Shown here: positions 8,913 through 17,664 of the stretch, piece after piece
Layout of the letters: every line of letters starts with the position of its first letter
How positions within the stretch are numbered: the first letter of the stretch is position 1
Origin: Verrucomicrobiales bacterium
GTDB taxonomy: Bacteria > Verrucomicrobiota > Verrucomicrobiia > Limisphaerales > CAIMTB01
Assembly (NCBI GenBank): GCA_016795425.1
Contig: JAEUHG010000258.1
Span: 1-61,275, forward strand
Direction: 5' to 3'
DNA length: 61,275 bases
Position numbers and translations under genes: made by a program
The notes under the pieces: model-generated
The model's input: only the letters and a program-made list of their open reading frames with translations
Databases searched by the model: none
What the model was told of the DNA's origin: nothing

Positions 8913-11185
8913 CCGATCTCAGCGGTGCCGTCGAAAACTGTGACGAAGTCGGGCGCTGCTCCTCGCCCCCGTTGCGATCCTGGGTCGTGACCGCGCTCTT
9001 CGGACTGACCATGACGGTGAGTGCGGCGCTTCTGTTCGCCGCACAACCGATGTTGGCGCGCATGGCGCTACCCACGCTGGGGGGTTCCCCGGCGGTGTGG
9101 AACACCTGCATGGTATTCTTCCAAGCCGCCGTCCTCGCCGGCTATCTCCTGGCCCATTTCCTCGCTCGCAAGGTTTGTCCGCGCCCCGCTGTCGGCGTCT
9201 TTCTGATCCTCTCGATGCTGGCTGGGGCCGGCCTGCCCATGATCATAGCGGGGGACACTTTTCCACGCTCTGGCAGGGCTCTGACCTGGCTGCTGGGCCA
9301 ATTGACGGCCGAGGCATTTCTGCCCGCGATGGTTCTGGCGGCGACGAGCCCCCTGCTCCAACGCTGGTACGGCGAAGCCTCGTCGCGCCGTGCTGAACCC
9401 TACTTCCTCTACGTCGCCAGCAACGTCGGCAGTCTCGGAGCCCTGCTGGCCTACCCGATCGCCATCGAACGGCTGCTCCCGCTCGCAGCTCAAGCGCGGG
9501 CCTGGCAGAGCGGCTACTGGATTTGGGCCATCCTGGTGGCCGCCTGCGGACTTACCATGCTGGCTCGGCGACGTCAGCGAGAGGTCCTCGTTCCCGATCC
9601 TGACCCACCACTTTCGGAGCCCGGTCCATCCACCTCACGGCCATCCGAGGTTCTGGCCTGGATTGCCCTTGCTGCGGTTCCCGCAAGCCTGCTTCAAGGG
9701 TGCACGCTCTTTCTGACAACCGACCTCGCCAGCGTGCCCTTGCTGTGGGTGATACCGCTTGCCCTCTACCTCGTGACGTTCGTTCTGACCTTCTCGCGGT
9801 TCGGCCCCGCCTCGGTACGCACGGCGGATCGGGCGCTGCCATTTCTGGCAGTGGCCGTGCTTTACATGGTCCTTAGCCGGTCCACCCAGCCGGTGCTGTT
9901 GATCCTGGCGTTGCACCTCGTGTTTCTGTTGGCAGCGGGATTGGTCTGCCATGGCCGGCTCGTGGAGCGCCGCCCACCTCCCGCGCACCTCACCCAGTTC
10001 TACCTGGCCCTGTCCCTGGGTGGCGTTGCCGGCGGTGCCTTCAATGCATTCCTCGCGCCGCTGCTGTTCCGAACCGTGGCCGAGTACCCCTTGGCCATCG
10101 CCGCCGCGTGCGCCGCATTGCCCGCGCGGGCGCTAACGGGCCGAAGCAAGTCGTCGTCCGGTTGGCGCGATCTTTCCTGGGCCCTCGCCTTGGGGATACT
10201 GACGCTCTGCCTCGGGTTGGTCATGCCCTGGCTGTTGGGGGACGGCGCGCGTTGGCGCGACGGAATCGTCTTTGGTATCGCGGCCGTGGCGGCTTGCACC
10301 CAACTGGATCGACCCCGACGCCTGGCCCTGACCATCGCCGCCATATTCGGAGTCGGGCTTTGGTTGCAGTCGCTGTGGGCCGGGACGCGCCATGCCGAAC
10401 GCAATTTCTTCGGCATCACCCGCGTGACCGTCAATGCCTCCGGCGACATGCATCAACTCGTTCATGGCAACACCTTTCACGGGCGGCAATTTCGGGACAC
10501 CTCTCGGCGCGGCGAACCCTTGACCTATTATCATCGGCAGGGACCGCTGGGAGGAGTGTTCGAGACCCTGCGAACGCGACTCCCGACCGCCCGCATCGGA
10601 GTCATTGGACTCGGCATCGGCAGCATGGCGGCCTACGCGCAACCGGGTGATTCCTGGGTCTTCTACGAGATCGACCCGGCGGTCTTGCGGGTGGCTCAAG
10701 ACCCCAAGTGGTTCACGTTTCTTTCTGATTGTGCCGCTCGGGACGTCCACCTGGTCGAAGGCGACGCCCGGCTGCGCCTGGGCGAATCCCCGGACGATTC
10801 CTTTGACCTCCTGGTGTTGGATGCTTTCAGCTCCGATTCGATCCCGGTGCATCTTTTGACCCGCGAGGCAGTAACGTTGTATCGGCAGAAGCTGCGAGCG
10901 GACGGATGGTTGATGGCGCACATCTCGAACCGCTACCTCAACCTGGAACCCGTACTGGCGGCCCTGGCCCGGGACGCCGGTTGGGCCTGTCGGTCGGCTG
11001 ATGATTCGCAGGAACACGACTACCCCGGCAAGGAACCCTCGCACTGGATCGTAATGGCCCGGGACGACAACGGATTGGGTCGGCTGGCGAGGCTATCTCG
11101 GTGGGTACCGGCCGAAGGCGACGACCGGATGACCTTGTGGACCGACCAACGTTCCAGCGTCTTCGAGGCATTCGATTGGCGATAA
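8909..11185 (+). CDS. membrane-anchored fused MFS-like / spermidine synthase-like protein
   Basis: A 758-residue protein with an N-terminal block of about a dozen hydrophobic segments (roughly residues 25-500) and a C-terminal Rossmann methyltransferase-like domain of the spermidine synthase type. The latter shows IGVIGLGIGSMAAYA for nucleotide binding, FYEIDPAV, HLVEGDARLRL and LLVLDAFSSDSIPVHLLT. Such fusions are annotated as fused MFS/spermidine synthase; polyamine synthesis by them is mostly unproven. The GTG start at 8909 overlaps the preceding stop codon by 4 bp. No ornithine or S-adenosylmethionine decarboxylase gene is nearby, so a role other than polyamine production is possible. Confidence 0.85.
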   Translation: MTDLSGAVENCDEVGRCSSPPLRSWVVTALFGLTMTVSAALLFAAQPMLARMALPTLGGSPAVWNTCMVFFQAAVLAGYLLAHFLARKVCPRPAVGVFLILSMLAGAGLPMIIAGDTFPRSGRALTWLLGQLTAEAFLPAMVLAATSPLLQRWYGEASSRRAEPYFLYVASNVGSLGALLAYPIAIERLLPLAAQARAWQSGYWIWAILVAACGLTMLARRRQREVLVPDPDPPLSEPGPSTSRPSEVLAWIALAAVPASLLQGCTLFLTTDLASVPLLWVIPLALYLVTFVLTFSRFGPASVRTADRALPFLAVAVLYMVLSRSTQPVLLILALHLVFLLAAGLVCHGRLVERRPPPAHLTQFYLALSLGGVAGGAFNAFLAPLLFRTVAEYPLAIAAACAALPARALTGRSKSSSGWRDLSWALALGILTLCLGLVMPWLLGDGARWRDGIVFGIAAVAACTQLDRPRRLALTIAAIFGVGLWLQSLWAGTRHAERNFFGITRVTVNASGDMHQLVHGNTFHGRQFRDTSRRGEPLTYYHRQGPLGGVFETLRTRLPTARIGVIGLGIGSMAAYAQPGDSWVFYEIDPAVLRVAQDPKWFTFLSDCAARDVHLVEGDARLRLGESPDDSFDLLVLDAFSSDSIPVHLLTREAVTLYRQKLRADGWLMAHISNRYLNLEPVLAALARDAGWACRSADDSQEHDYPGKEPSHWIVMARDDNGLGRLARLSRWVPAEGDDRMTLWTDQRSSVFEAFDWR

Positions 11186-11255
11186 ACCAACGCCGCAGTT
11201 GCCCATGGCGGGGCCAGTGCTCTAGCGTGTTCGCCCGGTTCAATTGTCAGCGACT

Positions 11256-12431
11256 ATGAGCGTCTCGATCCTCGGACGGTTGTTGGGAGTCACGATGGGA
11301 ATCACGGCTGGCGCCCTGCTGTTGAGCGGGTGCGGCGATGGAGGAGGCGGGTCGTCCGCCAGCTCGGGCGGCAACGTCATTCCCATCGGCGAATATGCCT
11401 CCTTGACCGGCAAGGAAGCCACCTTCGGGCAGTCGTCCCACAGCGGAACCCTTTTGGCTGTCGAGGAGATCAATGCCGCCGGCGGTGTTCTGGGCAAGAA
11501 GCTCGAACTCAAAACCGAGGATACTCAATCGAAAGCCGGTGAACCCGCGACCGTCGTGCGCAAACTCATCACCCGTGACGGCGTGGTGGCGGTCCTGGGC
11601 GAAGTGGCGTCTTCCCGGTCCCTCGAAGCCGCTCCCATCGCCCAACAGCTCAAAGTGCCGATGATTTCGCCTTCCTCGACCAACCCCAAGGTGACCGAGG
11701 TGGGCGACTTTATCTTCCGCGTCTGCTTCATCGATCCCTTCCAGGGCACGGTGATGGCCAATTTTGCCTGGAACACCCTTAAAGTGCGCAAGGTGGCGGT
11801 GCTTACCGACGTGAAGAGCGACTACAGCCTCGGCCTTGCGCAGTTCTTCGTCGAACGATTCAAGCAACTCGGCGGGCAGATCGTGGCCGAGCAAAGTTTC
11901 AGCGGCGGCGACAAGGACTTCAAAGCCCAACTCACGGCCATCAAAGCCTCCGGACCGGACGGCCTGTTCGTTCCCGCGTATTACACCGACGTCGGCCTGA
12001 TCGCCCGGCAGGCCAAAGAGCTGGGAATCAACTTCCCGTTGTTCGGCGGCGACGGCTGGGAGTCCCCGAAGCTCATTGAAATCGGCGGGGAAGCCATCGA
12101 GGGCAAATTCTACTCCACCCACTACTCGCCCGAGGACCCGTCGCAATCCGTTCGTGATTTCGTGACGCGCTTCAAAGCCCGCTTCAAGGGTGAGGTGCCC
12201 GACGCCATGGCCGCCCTGGGTTACGACTCGGTGATGGTGCTCGTCGACGCCATCAAGCGCGCCGGCTCGGCGGAACCCGCCAAAATCCGGGATGCCCTGG
12301 CACAGACCAAGGATTTCGAGGGTGTGACCGGGAAGACGACGATCGACGCCCAGCGCAACGCCTCCAAAGCGGCGGTGATCATCACGGTGAAGAACGGACA
12401 GTTTGCCTTCGTTGAGAAGGTGAATCCCTAA
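11256..12431 (+). CDS. livK: branched-chain amino acid ABC transporter, substrate-binding lipoprotein
   Basis: A 391-residue periplasmic binding protein of the LivJ/LivK family. The ATG at 11256 (a TTG lies four codons upstream) opens a lipoprotein signal ending in LLLSGCGDGGGG, so it is probably membrane-tethered. The mature part begins IPIGEYASLTGKEATFGQ, the usual type-I peri-binding opening, followed by LAVEEINAAGGVLGKKLEL and later FPLFGGDGWESPKL. It heads a five-gene operon with two permeases and two ATPases. Leucine/isoleucine/valine is the family default; other small amino acids or amides cannot be excluded. Confidence 0.93.
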   Translation: MSVSILGRLLGVTMGITAGALLLSGCGDGGGGSSASSGGNVIPIGEYASLTGKEATFGQSSHSGTLLAVEEINAAGGVLGKKLELKTEDTQSKAGEPATVVRKLITRDGVVAVLGEVASSRSLEAAPIAQQLKVPMISPSSTNPKVTEVGDFIFRVCFIDPFQGTVMANFAWNTLKVRKVAVLTDVKSDYSLGLAQFFVERFKQLGGQIVAEQSFSGGDKDFKAQLTAIKASGPDGLFVPAYYTDVGLIARQAKELGINFPLFGGDGWESPKLIEIGGEAIEGKFYSTHYSPEDPSQSVRDFVTRFKARFKGEVPDAMAALGYDSVMVLVDAIKRAGSAEPAKIRDALAQTKDFEGVTGKTTIDAQRNASKAAVIITVKNGQFAFVEKVNP

Positions 12432-12545
12432 GGCTGGGCGTCTTCGAGGATCTGGGCGGAGATCAGGTTTGCCAGCCTTCCGTCGCGTTGCCTACGCTGC
12501 CCGGGCGTTCGCGATGGCGGTCGCCCCGTGACCGGCATCCGGCGG

Positions 12546-13445
12546 ATGAGCGAATTCCTTCAGCAGTTTCTGAATGGCCTGGCCCTGGGCGCGATCTACG
12601 CCTTGATCGCCCTGGGCTACACCATGGTCTACGGCGTTCTCCGGTTCATCAATTTCGCCCACAGCGACATCTTCATGGTTGGGGCTTTCGCGGCCTATTA
12701 CTTCTCCAACTGGTTTGGACGCTTCCTGCCTCCCTCGTCGGTGCTCGGTGCCACCATCATCACCCTGGCGTCCATGGCCGCCTGCGCTCTGCTGGGCGTG
12801 GTGATCGAGAAGCTCGCTTACCGCCCCCTTCGCGATCGGTCCAAACTGAACGTCCTCATCACCGCCATCGGCGTCTCGCTGTTCCTGGAATACGCCGGCC
12901 AACTTTGGTTCGGTGCGGATCCCAAGACGTTTCGCCTGTTGCCCAGCCAAAACGTGCACGTCGGGGACCTCGTCCTGAACAGCAACCAACTGATCGTGTT
13001 TGGGATGACGCTGATTCTCCTGCTGGCCCTGCGGTTCATCGTGATGCACACCCGTATCGGCACCGCCATGCGCGCGGTGTCCTTTAACCACCAGGCAGCC
13101 GCCCTGATGGGTATCAACATCGATTCCATCATCTCCTTCACCTTCGCCCTGGGCTCCGCCCTCGCCGCGGCCGGCGGCATCCTGTATGCCATGAACTACC
13201 CCGCCATCGACCCGCTCATGGGGGTGCTCCCCGGTCTGAAAGCCTTTGTCGCCGCCGTTCTCGGAGGCATCGGCAACATCCCGGGTGCGGCCTTGGGCGG
13301 CGTGCTGCTTGGACTCGTCGAGAGCTTCGTTCGCGGAAGCCGATTCTCCACCTATGCCGACGCCATCGCCTTTGCCATTCTGATCCTCATTCTCCTGTTC
13401 CGACCCGCCGGAATCCTTGGCAAACGGGTGGTGGAAAAGGTCTGA
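12546..13445 (+). CDS. livH: branched-chain amino acid ABC transporter permease LivH
   Basis: A 299-residue inner-membrane permease with about eight hydrophobic helices. Diagnostic LivH features are the N-terminal FLNGLALGAIYALIALGYTM, the VYGVLRFINFAHSD segment, and AVSFNHQAAALMGINID, the cytoplasmic loop that contacts the ATPases. The ATG at 12546 (MSEFLQQFLNG) fits the family. A GTG six codons upstream is possible. It follows livK after 114 bp and precedes livM closely. It is complete and typical in length. Confidence 0.93.
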   Translation: MSEFLQQFLNGLALGAIYALIALGYTMVYGVLRFINFAHSDIFMVGAFAAYYFSNWFGRFLPPSSVLGATIITLASMAACALLGVVIEKLAYRPLRDRSKLNVLITAIGVSLFLEYAGQLWFGADPKTFRLLPSQNVHVGDLVLNSNQLIVFGMTLILLLALRFIVMHTRIGTAMRAVSFNHQAAALMGINIDSIISFTFALGSALAAAGGILYAMNYPAIDPLMGVLPGLKAFVAAVLGGIGNIPGAALGGVLLGLVESFVRGSRFSTYADAIAFAILILILLFRPAGILGKRVVEKV

Positions 13446-13467
13446 GCCCCGCGACCGGCCCTCCGGA

Positions 13468-14481
13468 ATGAAACGACCCAAGACACTGCTCGCCCTCTCC
13501 CTCGCCCTGTGCGCGCTGGTCTCGTGGGCGGTGTCGTTCGCAGGCAGGTCAGGCCATCCCGTCAACGCCTACTTCCTCTACGTCGCTTACGACGTGGGCA
13601 TCAGCATCATCCTCGCCGTCAGTCTGAATCTCATCAACGGGTACACGGGACAGTTCTCCCTGGGGCACGCTGGTTTCATGGCGGCCGGGGCGTATACCGC
13701 GGGTGTCTTGAGCACCCACCTGGGTCCGCGCCTGATTCCGCTGCTGGGTGGCGACAGTCCCTTCGCGCATAGCATCGTTTTCCTCACCGCCCTGCTGGTG
13801 GGCGGACTGGCTGCGGCGCTCACCGGTTTGCTGGTGGGTGTGCCATCCCTCCGTTTAAAGGGCGACTACCTCGCGATTGTAACCCTGGGCTTCGGTGAGA
13901 TCATTCGCGTCATCCTCCAGAACACTCCCGCCGTCGGGGGATCGCGCGGCTACTCGGTGGCCATGGGTTATACCAACCTGTTTTGGACGTACGGATTCGC
14001 GATGATCACGATCTATGTGGTCATGGCCATGGTGCATTCCACTTACGGCCGGGGATTCCTGGCGGTGCACGACGATGAAGTGGCCGCGGAGGCCATGGGC
14101 ATCAACACCACCCGCTATAAGGTTACGGCGTTCGTGACAGGGGCCTTCTTCGCCGGAATTGGCGGCGGCTTGTATGCCCATTCGAAGCAGTTCCTGAACC
14201 CAAGCGGGTTCGATTTTATCAAGTCCATCGAGATCGTGGTGATGGTGATTCTGGGTGGCATGGGGAACACCGCCGGCGTGGTGTTGGCCGCCATTGTTCT
14301 CACCCTTCTCCCCGAAGTCCTGCGTCCGATCGCCGGCTACCGCATGGTCATCTATTCCCTGCTCCTGATCATCCTGATGCTGACCTGTCCGCAGGGGCTT
14401 TTCGCCAGTATCGGCAGCGGACTCCGCCGATTGCTCCGGCGGAAAACCGGCGTGTCCACGTCGCCATCGACCCACGGATGA
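13468..14481 (+). CDS. livM: branched-chain amino acid ABC transporter permease LivM
   Basis: A 337-residue second permease subunit. The start at 13468 opens the first membrane helix (MKRPKTLLALSLALCALVSW). An earlier in-frame start would overlap livH and add a polar tail. LivM hallmarks include AVSLNLINGYTGQFSLGHAGFMAAGAY, LKGDYLAIVTLGFGEIIRV and AVHDDEVAAEAMGINTTRYK. It ends in a basic cytoplasmic tail (RRLLRRKTG). Its stop overlaps livG by 4 bp (ATGA), which indicates translational coupling. Confidence 0.93.
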   Translation: MKRPKTLLALSLALCALVSWAVSFAGRSGHPVNAYFLYVAYDVGISIILAVSLNLINGYTGQFSLGHAGFMAAGAYTAGVLSTHLGPRLIPLLGGDSPFAHSIVFLTALLVGGLAAALTGLLVGVPSLRLKGDYLAIVTLGFGEIIRVILQNTPAVGGSRGYSVAMGYTNLFWTYGFAMITIYVVMAMVHSTYGRGFLAVHDDEVAAEAMGINTTRYKVTAFVTGAFFAGIGGGLYAHSKQFLNPSGFDFIKSIEIVVMVILGGMGNTAGVVLAAIVLTLLPEVLRPIAGYRMVIYSLLLIILMLTCPQGLFASIGSGLRRLLRRKTGVSTSPSTHG

Positions 14482-15287
14482 ACGCCCCCGGACAACTCCT
14501 GGTGCTGGAGCAATGCACCATCCGCTTCGGCGGCTTGACCGCGGTAAGCAAACTCGACCTCGCGGTTTCAGAACGGGCCCTGGTGGGCTTGATCGGCCCC
14601 AACGGCGCGGGGAAGACCACGGTGTTCAATCTGATCACCGGGGTGTACCAACCGACCGAAGGCCGCATTCTCTTCGATGGCAAATCCATCGACGGCAAAC
14701 GCCCCTACCAAATCACCGAACACGGCATCGCCCGCACGTTCCAGAACATCCGACTGTTTCCGTCGTTGTCGGTTTTCGACAACGTCCGGGTGGCATTTCA
14801 CCTGCACGTCTTGAGCGGGATCGAGCACGCCTTGTGGCGCGGGCGCGCTTTCCATGACGAGGAAGCGGCGATCACGGCCCAAGTCCTGGAGATGCTCGCG
14901 ATCTTCAAACTCGAGCGCTTCCGGGACACGCCCGCAAAAAGTCTTCCCTATGGCGACCAGCGGCGATTGGAGATCGTCCGTGCCCTGGCCACCCGACCCC
15001 GACTGCTGTTGCTGGACGAACCGGCCGCCGGCATGAACCCGACGGAGAAGGTGGAGTTGATGAGTCTCATCCGGTTCATCCAGGAGAAGTATCATCTGTC
15101 GATCCTGCTCGTGGAGCACGATATGAAAGTCGTCATGGGTATCTGTGAGCACATCGTCGTGCTCGATTACGGTGTCAAAATTGCCGAAGGAAACCCCGCC
15201 GCCATCCGCAGCAATGCCAAGGTCATTGAGGCCTATCTCGGCGAGGATTCCGGGTCTGGCGCGCCCAACTCCCAGTCCCCGCCGTGA
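14478..15287 (+). CDS. livG: branched-chain amino acid ABC transporter ATPase LivG
   Basis: A 269-residue cytosolic ATPase. Walker A GPNGAGKTT is at residues 41-49, the signature is the divergent LPYGDQRRLEIVRAL near residue 156, as usual for LivG, and Walker B LLLLDEPAAGMNP is at about 176. The switch His lies in LLVEHDMKVVMGICEHIVVLDYG. The protein overlaps livM upstream and livF downstream by 4 bp each, so subunit stoichiometry is probably set by coupling. It ends with a short extension rich in Gly/Ser/Pro. Confidence 0.95.
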   Translation: MNAPGQLLVLEQCTIRFGGLTAVSKLDLAVSERALVGLIGPNGAGKTTVFNLITGVYQPTEGRILFDGKSIDGKRPYQITEHGIARTFQNIRLFPSLSVFDNVRVAFHLHVLSGIEHALWRGRAFHDEEAAITAQVLEMLAIFKLERFRDTPAKSLPYGDQRRLEIVRALATRPRLLLLDEPAAGMNPTEKVELMSLIRFIQEKYHLSILLVEHDMKVVMGICEHIVVLDYGVKIAEGNPAAIRSNAKVIEAYLGEDSGSGAPNSQSPP

Positions 15288-16000
15288 ACACGTTGCTTGA
15301 AGTCCAGGGGCTGTCCGTCCGCTACGGCGTCATCACCGCGCTTCAATCCATTTCCTTTTCCATTCCCAAGGGCGCCATCGTCACGCTGATCGGCTCCAAC
15401 GGCGCCGGCAAAACCACAACCTTGCGGGCCATTTCCGGACTCCAGAAATCCGCGGGTGGCGAGATACGTCTGGAAGGCACCTCCATCACCGGCCTCAAGC
15501 CGCATGAATTGGTCCGCCGTGGTATTGCCCATGTCCCCGAAGGCCGCATGGTCTTCGCCAATCTCACGGTGCAGGAGAATCTCTGGATGGGCGCCTACCT
15601 CCAGCGTGACCGCCAAGCGATTCGGACCACCCTCGATTTCGTCTACGCCACTTTCCCCCGGCTCCAGGAACGGGAGAAGCAGCTCGCCGGCACTCTCTCC
15701 GGGGGCGAACAACAAATGCTCGCCATCGGTCGCGCCCTGATGAGCCGTCCGCGATTCCTCATGCTGGACGAACCCTCACTCGGCATCGCGCCGATCCTGG
15801 TCAAAACCATCTTCGCCAAAATCGTCGAAATCAATCGGCAGCAGGGAATCACCGTTCTCTTGGTGGAGCAGAACGCCAACCTGGCGCTCGAAGTTTCTTC
15901 CTACGGCTACGTTCTCGAGACCGGCCGCATCATCCTGGCCAACGAATCCGGAAAACTTCGCCAGGACCCCCAGGTGCGCGCCGCCTACCTCGGCGGCTGA
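15284..16000 (+). CDS. livF: branched-chain amino acid ABC transporter ATPase LivF
   Basis: A 238-residue second ATPase of the importer, starting with GTG at 15284 inside the livG stop. Walker A GSNGAGKTT is near residue 37, the signature LSGGEQQMLAIGRALM near 137, and Walker B FLMLDEPSLGIAP follows. The tail GYVLETGRIILANESGKL is typical of LivF. Its 3' end overlaps the convergent tatD gene by 16 bp, so the two transcripts meet here without a recognisable intergenic terminator. Confidence 0.95.
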   Translation: MNTLLEVQGLSVRYGVITALQSISFSIPKGAIVTLIGSNGAGKTTTLRAISGLQKSAGGEIRLEGTSITGLKPHELVRRGIAHVPEGRMVFANLTVQENLWMGAYLQRDRQAIRTTLDFVYATFPRLQEREKQLAGTLSGGEQQMLAIGRALMSRPRFLMLDEPSLGIAPILVKTIFAKIVEINRQQGITVLLVEQNANLALEVSSYGYVLETGRIILANESGKLRQDPQVRAAYLGG

Positions 16001-16923
16001 TTCGGCGTCGGTCCAAACAGTCGCTCGAAATTTCTCTCGGCAACCTCCGCGAGTCGTTCGAGCGGTATTCGCAAGATCACCGACAGTCCGCAATACACCA
16101 GACCCAGGTTCACCGGATGGTTGAGGCACCCGCCGTTGGGCCCCGGAATCTCGACCGGTGGCGACCATTCGCAACCGACGGCCGCGGACTCCGAAGTCTC
16201 ATCCAGTTGATCCTGCCGCCAGGGTGGTGTCATCGGCAGACGCTGATCAGGGGCATCCGTTTCGACCAGCAATCGTGCCTCAGGAACATGACGAAACACC
16301 TCCCGTTGGCGCAGTTTCCGGGTCTGCAGAAAATACCCGGGAAAACTGAAATAGGCTCCCAGTCGCGCCAGCGGTTCAACCAACTCCACCGGACCTCCGT
16401 AGCTGTGCAACAACAGGCCTCGCGCAGGTCGTGGCCCCGCCCGAAGCCGGTCGTGCAAGGCACCCCACGCTTGAAGACAATGGACACTCGCCGTCACTTC
16501 ATACTCCGCAGCGATCGCGAGTTGCTTCGCGAATACTTCACCCTGTTCCTCCAATGGCGGCGCCTGGAGCACCGCCAGCTCCGGTGAAACCGCCGCGCGC
16601 GCGGCCGGCGGACACTCCAGTATCCAACGGTCCATCCCGATCTCTCCCACCGTCGCTCCGGGACACCCGTCCAGGTAACGCCTCAAACACCCCTGCCAAT
16701 CCGAAGTCCGCTCCCGCAGATACCACGGATGAAGCCCAAACGCGGGCACCACAAGGTCGGGATACCGCGCCGCCAACGCAGCCACGGCCGGCCAATCGGC
16801 CTCACAAGAACCATTGACCACCATGCGCGCAATGCCCGCCTTTCGGCAGGCAGCGACCAGCGCGTCTTGCCGTCCTTCGTATCGTTCGTCGTGCAGGTGG
16901 TTATGAGCGTCGACCAGGCGCAT
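15985..16923 (-). CDS. tatD: TatD family metal-dependent hydrolase
   Basis: A 312-residue TIM-barrel metalloenzyme of the TatD DNase family, which has metal-dependent 3'-5' nuclease activity in characterised members. The start at 16923 gives MRLVDAHNHLHDERY with the metal-binding HxH (His7, His9). Later ligands appear in GEIGMDRW, SVHCLQAWG, HSYGG and ETDAPDQRLP. The gene's first 23 bp overlap the end of maf, which is read in the same direction, so they likely form one operon. A longer frame upstream belongs to the maf region and is rejected. Confidence 0.9.
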   Translation of the reverse strand: MRLVDAHNHLHDERYEGRQDALVAACRKAGIARMVVNGSCEADWPAVAALAARYPDLVVPAFGLHPWYLRERTSDWQGCLRRYLDGCPGATVGEIGMDRWILECPPAARAAVSPELAVLQAPPLEEQGEVFAKQLAIAAEYEVTASVHCLQAWGALHDRLRAGPRPARGLLLHSYGGPVELVEPLARLGAYFSFPGYFLQTRKLRQREVFRHVPEARLLVETDAPDQRLPMTPPWRQDQLDETSESAAVGCEWSPPVEIPGPNGGCLNHPVNLGLVYCGLSVILRIPLERLAEVAERNFERLFGPTPNQPPR

Positions 16924-17551
16924 GCCGCGCCGACACTTTACGCGAACCGCCAGGGAATGACGATCCGTCCGGGCGCAACGCCTCCGGCAATGCCGCCAAG
17001 GCGGTGCGCAAGGCACCGAGGGGCAATCCCACGACGTTGGTGAGCGACCCGTCGATCGATTCGATGATGCGTTCCCCGCCCGCCTGGATCGCGTACGCGC
17101 CCGCTTTGTCGAGCGGCTCCACCTCGCGCAGGTACGCATCGATCTGCTTCCGGGTCAGTGGCTGGAACGTCACGTCCGTGGTGACCGCAAAGCTGCGTCG
17201 GTACCGACCCGACACACACATCAGGCAAACCCCGGTGATGACCTGGTGGGTGCGGTTGGCAAGGATCTCCAGGAACTCGCGTGCTTCCCGGCGCGAGGTC
17301 GGCTTTCCAAAAACACGCGTTCCCAACGCCACCTCGGTATCGGCCCCGAGCACCAGACACCCAGGATTCTCGACCGCCACCGCCCGCGCCTTGGCGGCGG
17401 CATTGGCCAGGCAGATCTCGCGCGGAGCCAGGTGGCCGGCGGCCACCTCCGGGACCGCGGAAGCCTGGACACGAAATCGCAATCCCAATTGCCGCAACAG
17501 TTCCACTCGACGAGGAGACGCCGACGCCAGGATCAAGCAAGGAGCGCTCAT
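16901..17551 (-). CDS. maf: Maf family nucleoside triphosphate pyrophosphatase
   Basis: A 216-residue cytosolic Maf-like enzyme that hydrolyses certain (often modified) nucleoside triphosphates to monophosphates. Characterised relatives prefer dTTP/UTP or m7GTP. The start at 17551 gives MSAPCLILASASPRRVELL with the SASPRR motif at residues 10-15. Further motifs are GADTEVALG, FGKPTSRREA, HQVITGVCL and the C-terminal DGSLTNVVGLPLG. An in-frame ATG 16 codons earlier lacks family likeness. It overlaps tatD downstream. Confidence 0.93.
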   Translation of the reverse strand: MSAPCLILASASPRRVELLRQLGLRFRVQASAVPEVAAGHLAPREICLANAAAKARAVAVENPGCLVLGADTEVALGTRVFGKPTSRREAREFLEILANRTHQVITGVCLMCVSGRYRRSFAVTTDVTFQPLTRKQIDAYLREVEPLDKAGAYAIQAGGERIIESIDGSLTNVVGLPLGALRTALAALPEALRPDGSSFPGGSRKVSARHAPGRRS

Positions 17552-17664
17552 GACTAGACTGCCCTGAGAAATGGGGAAGGCGGAAATCAACCCTCCCAAC
17601 CGCTCGAATCCTGACCCGATCGAACGCCCGGGTCAATCTCCCGACCGGGGATCGGCGACACCCT

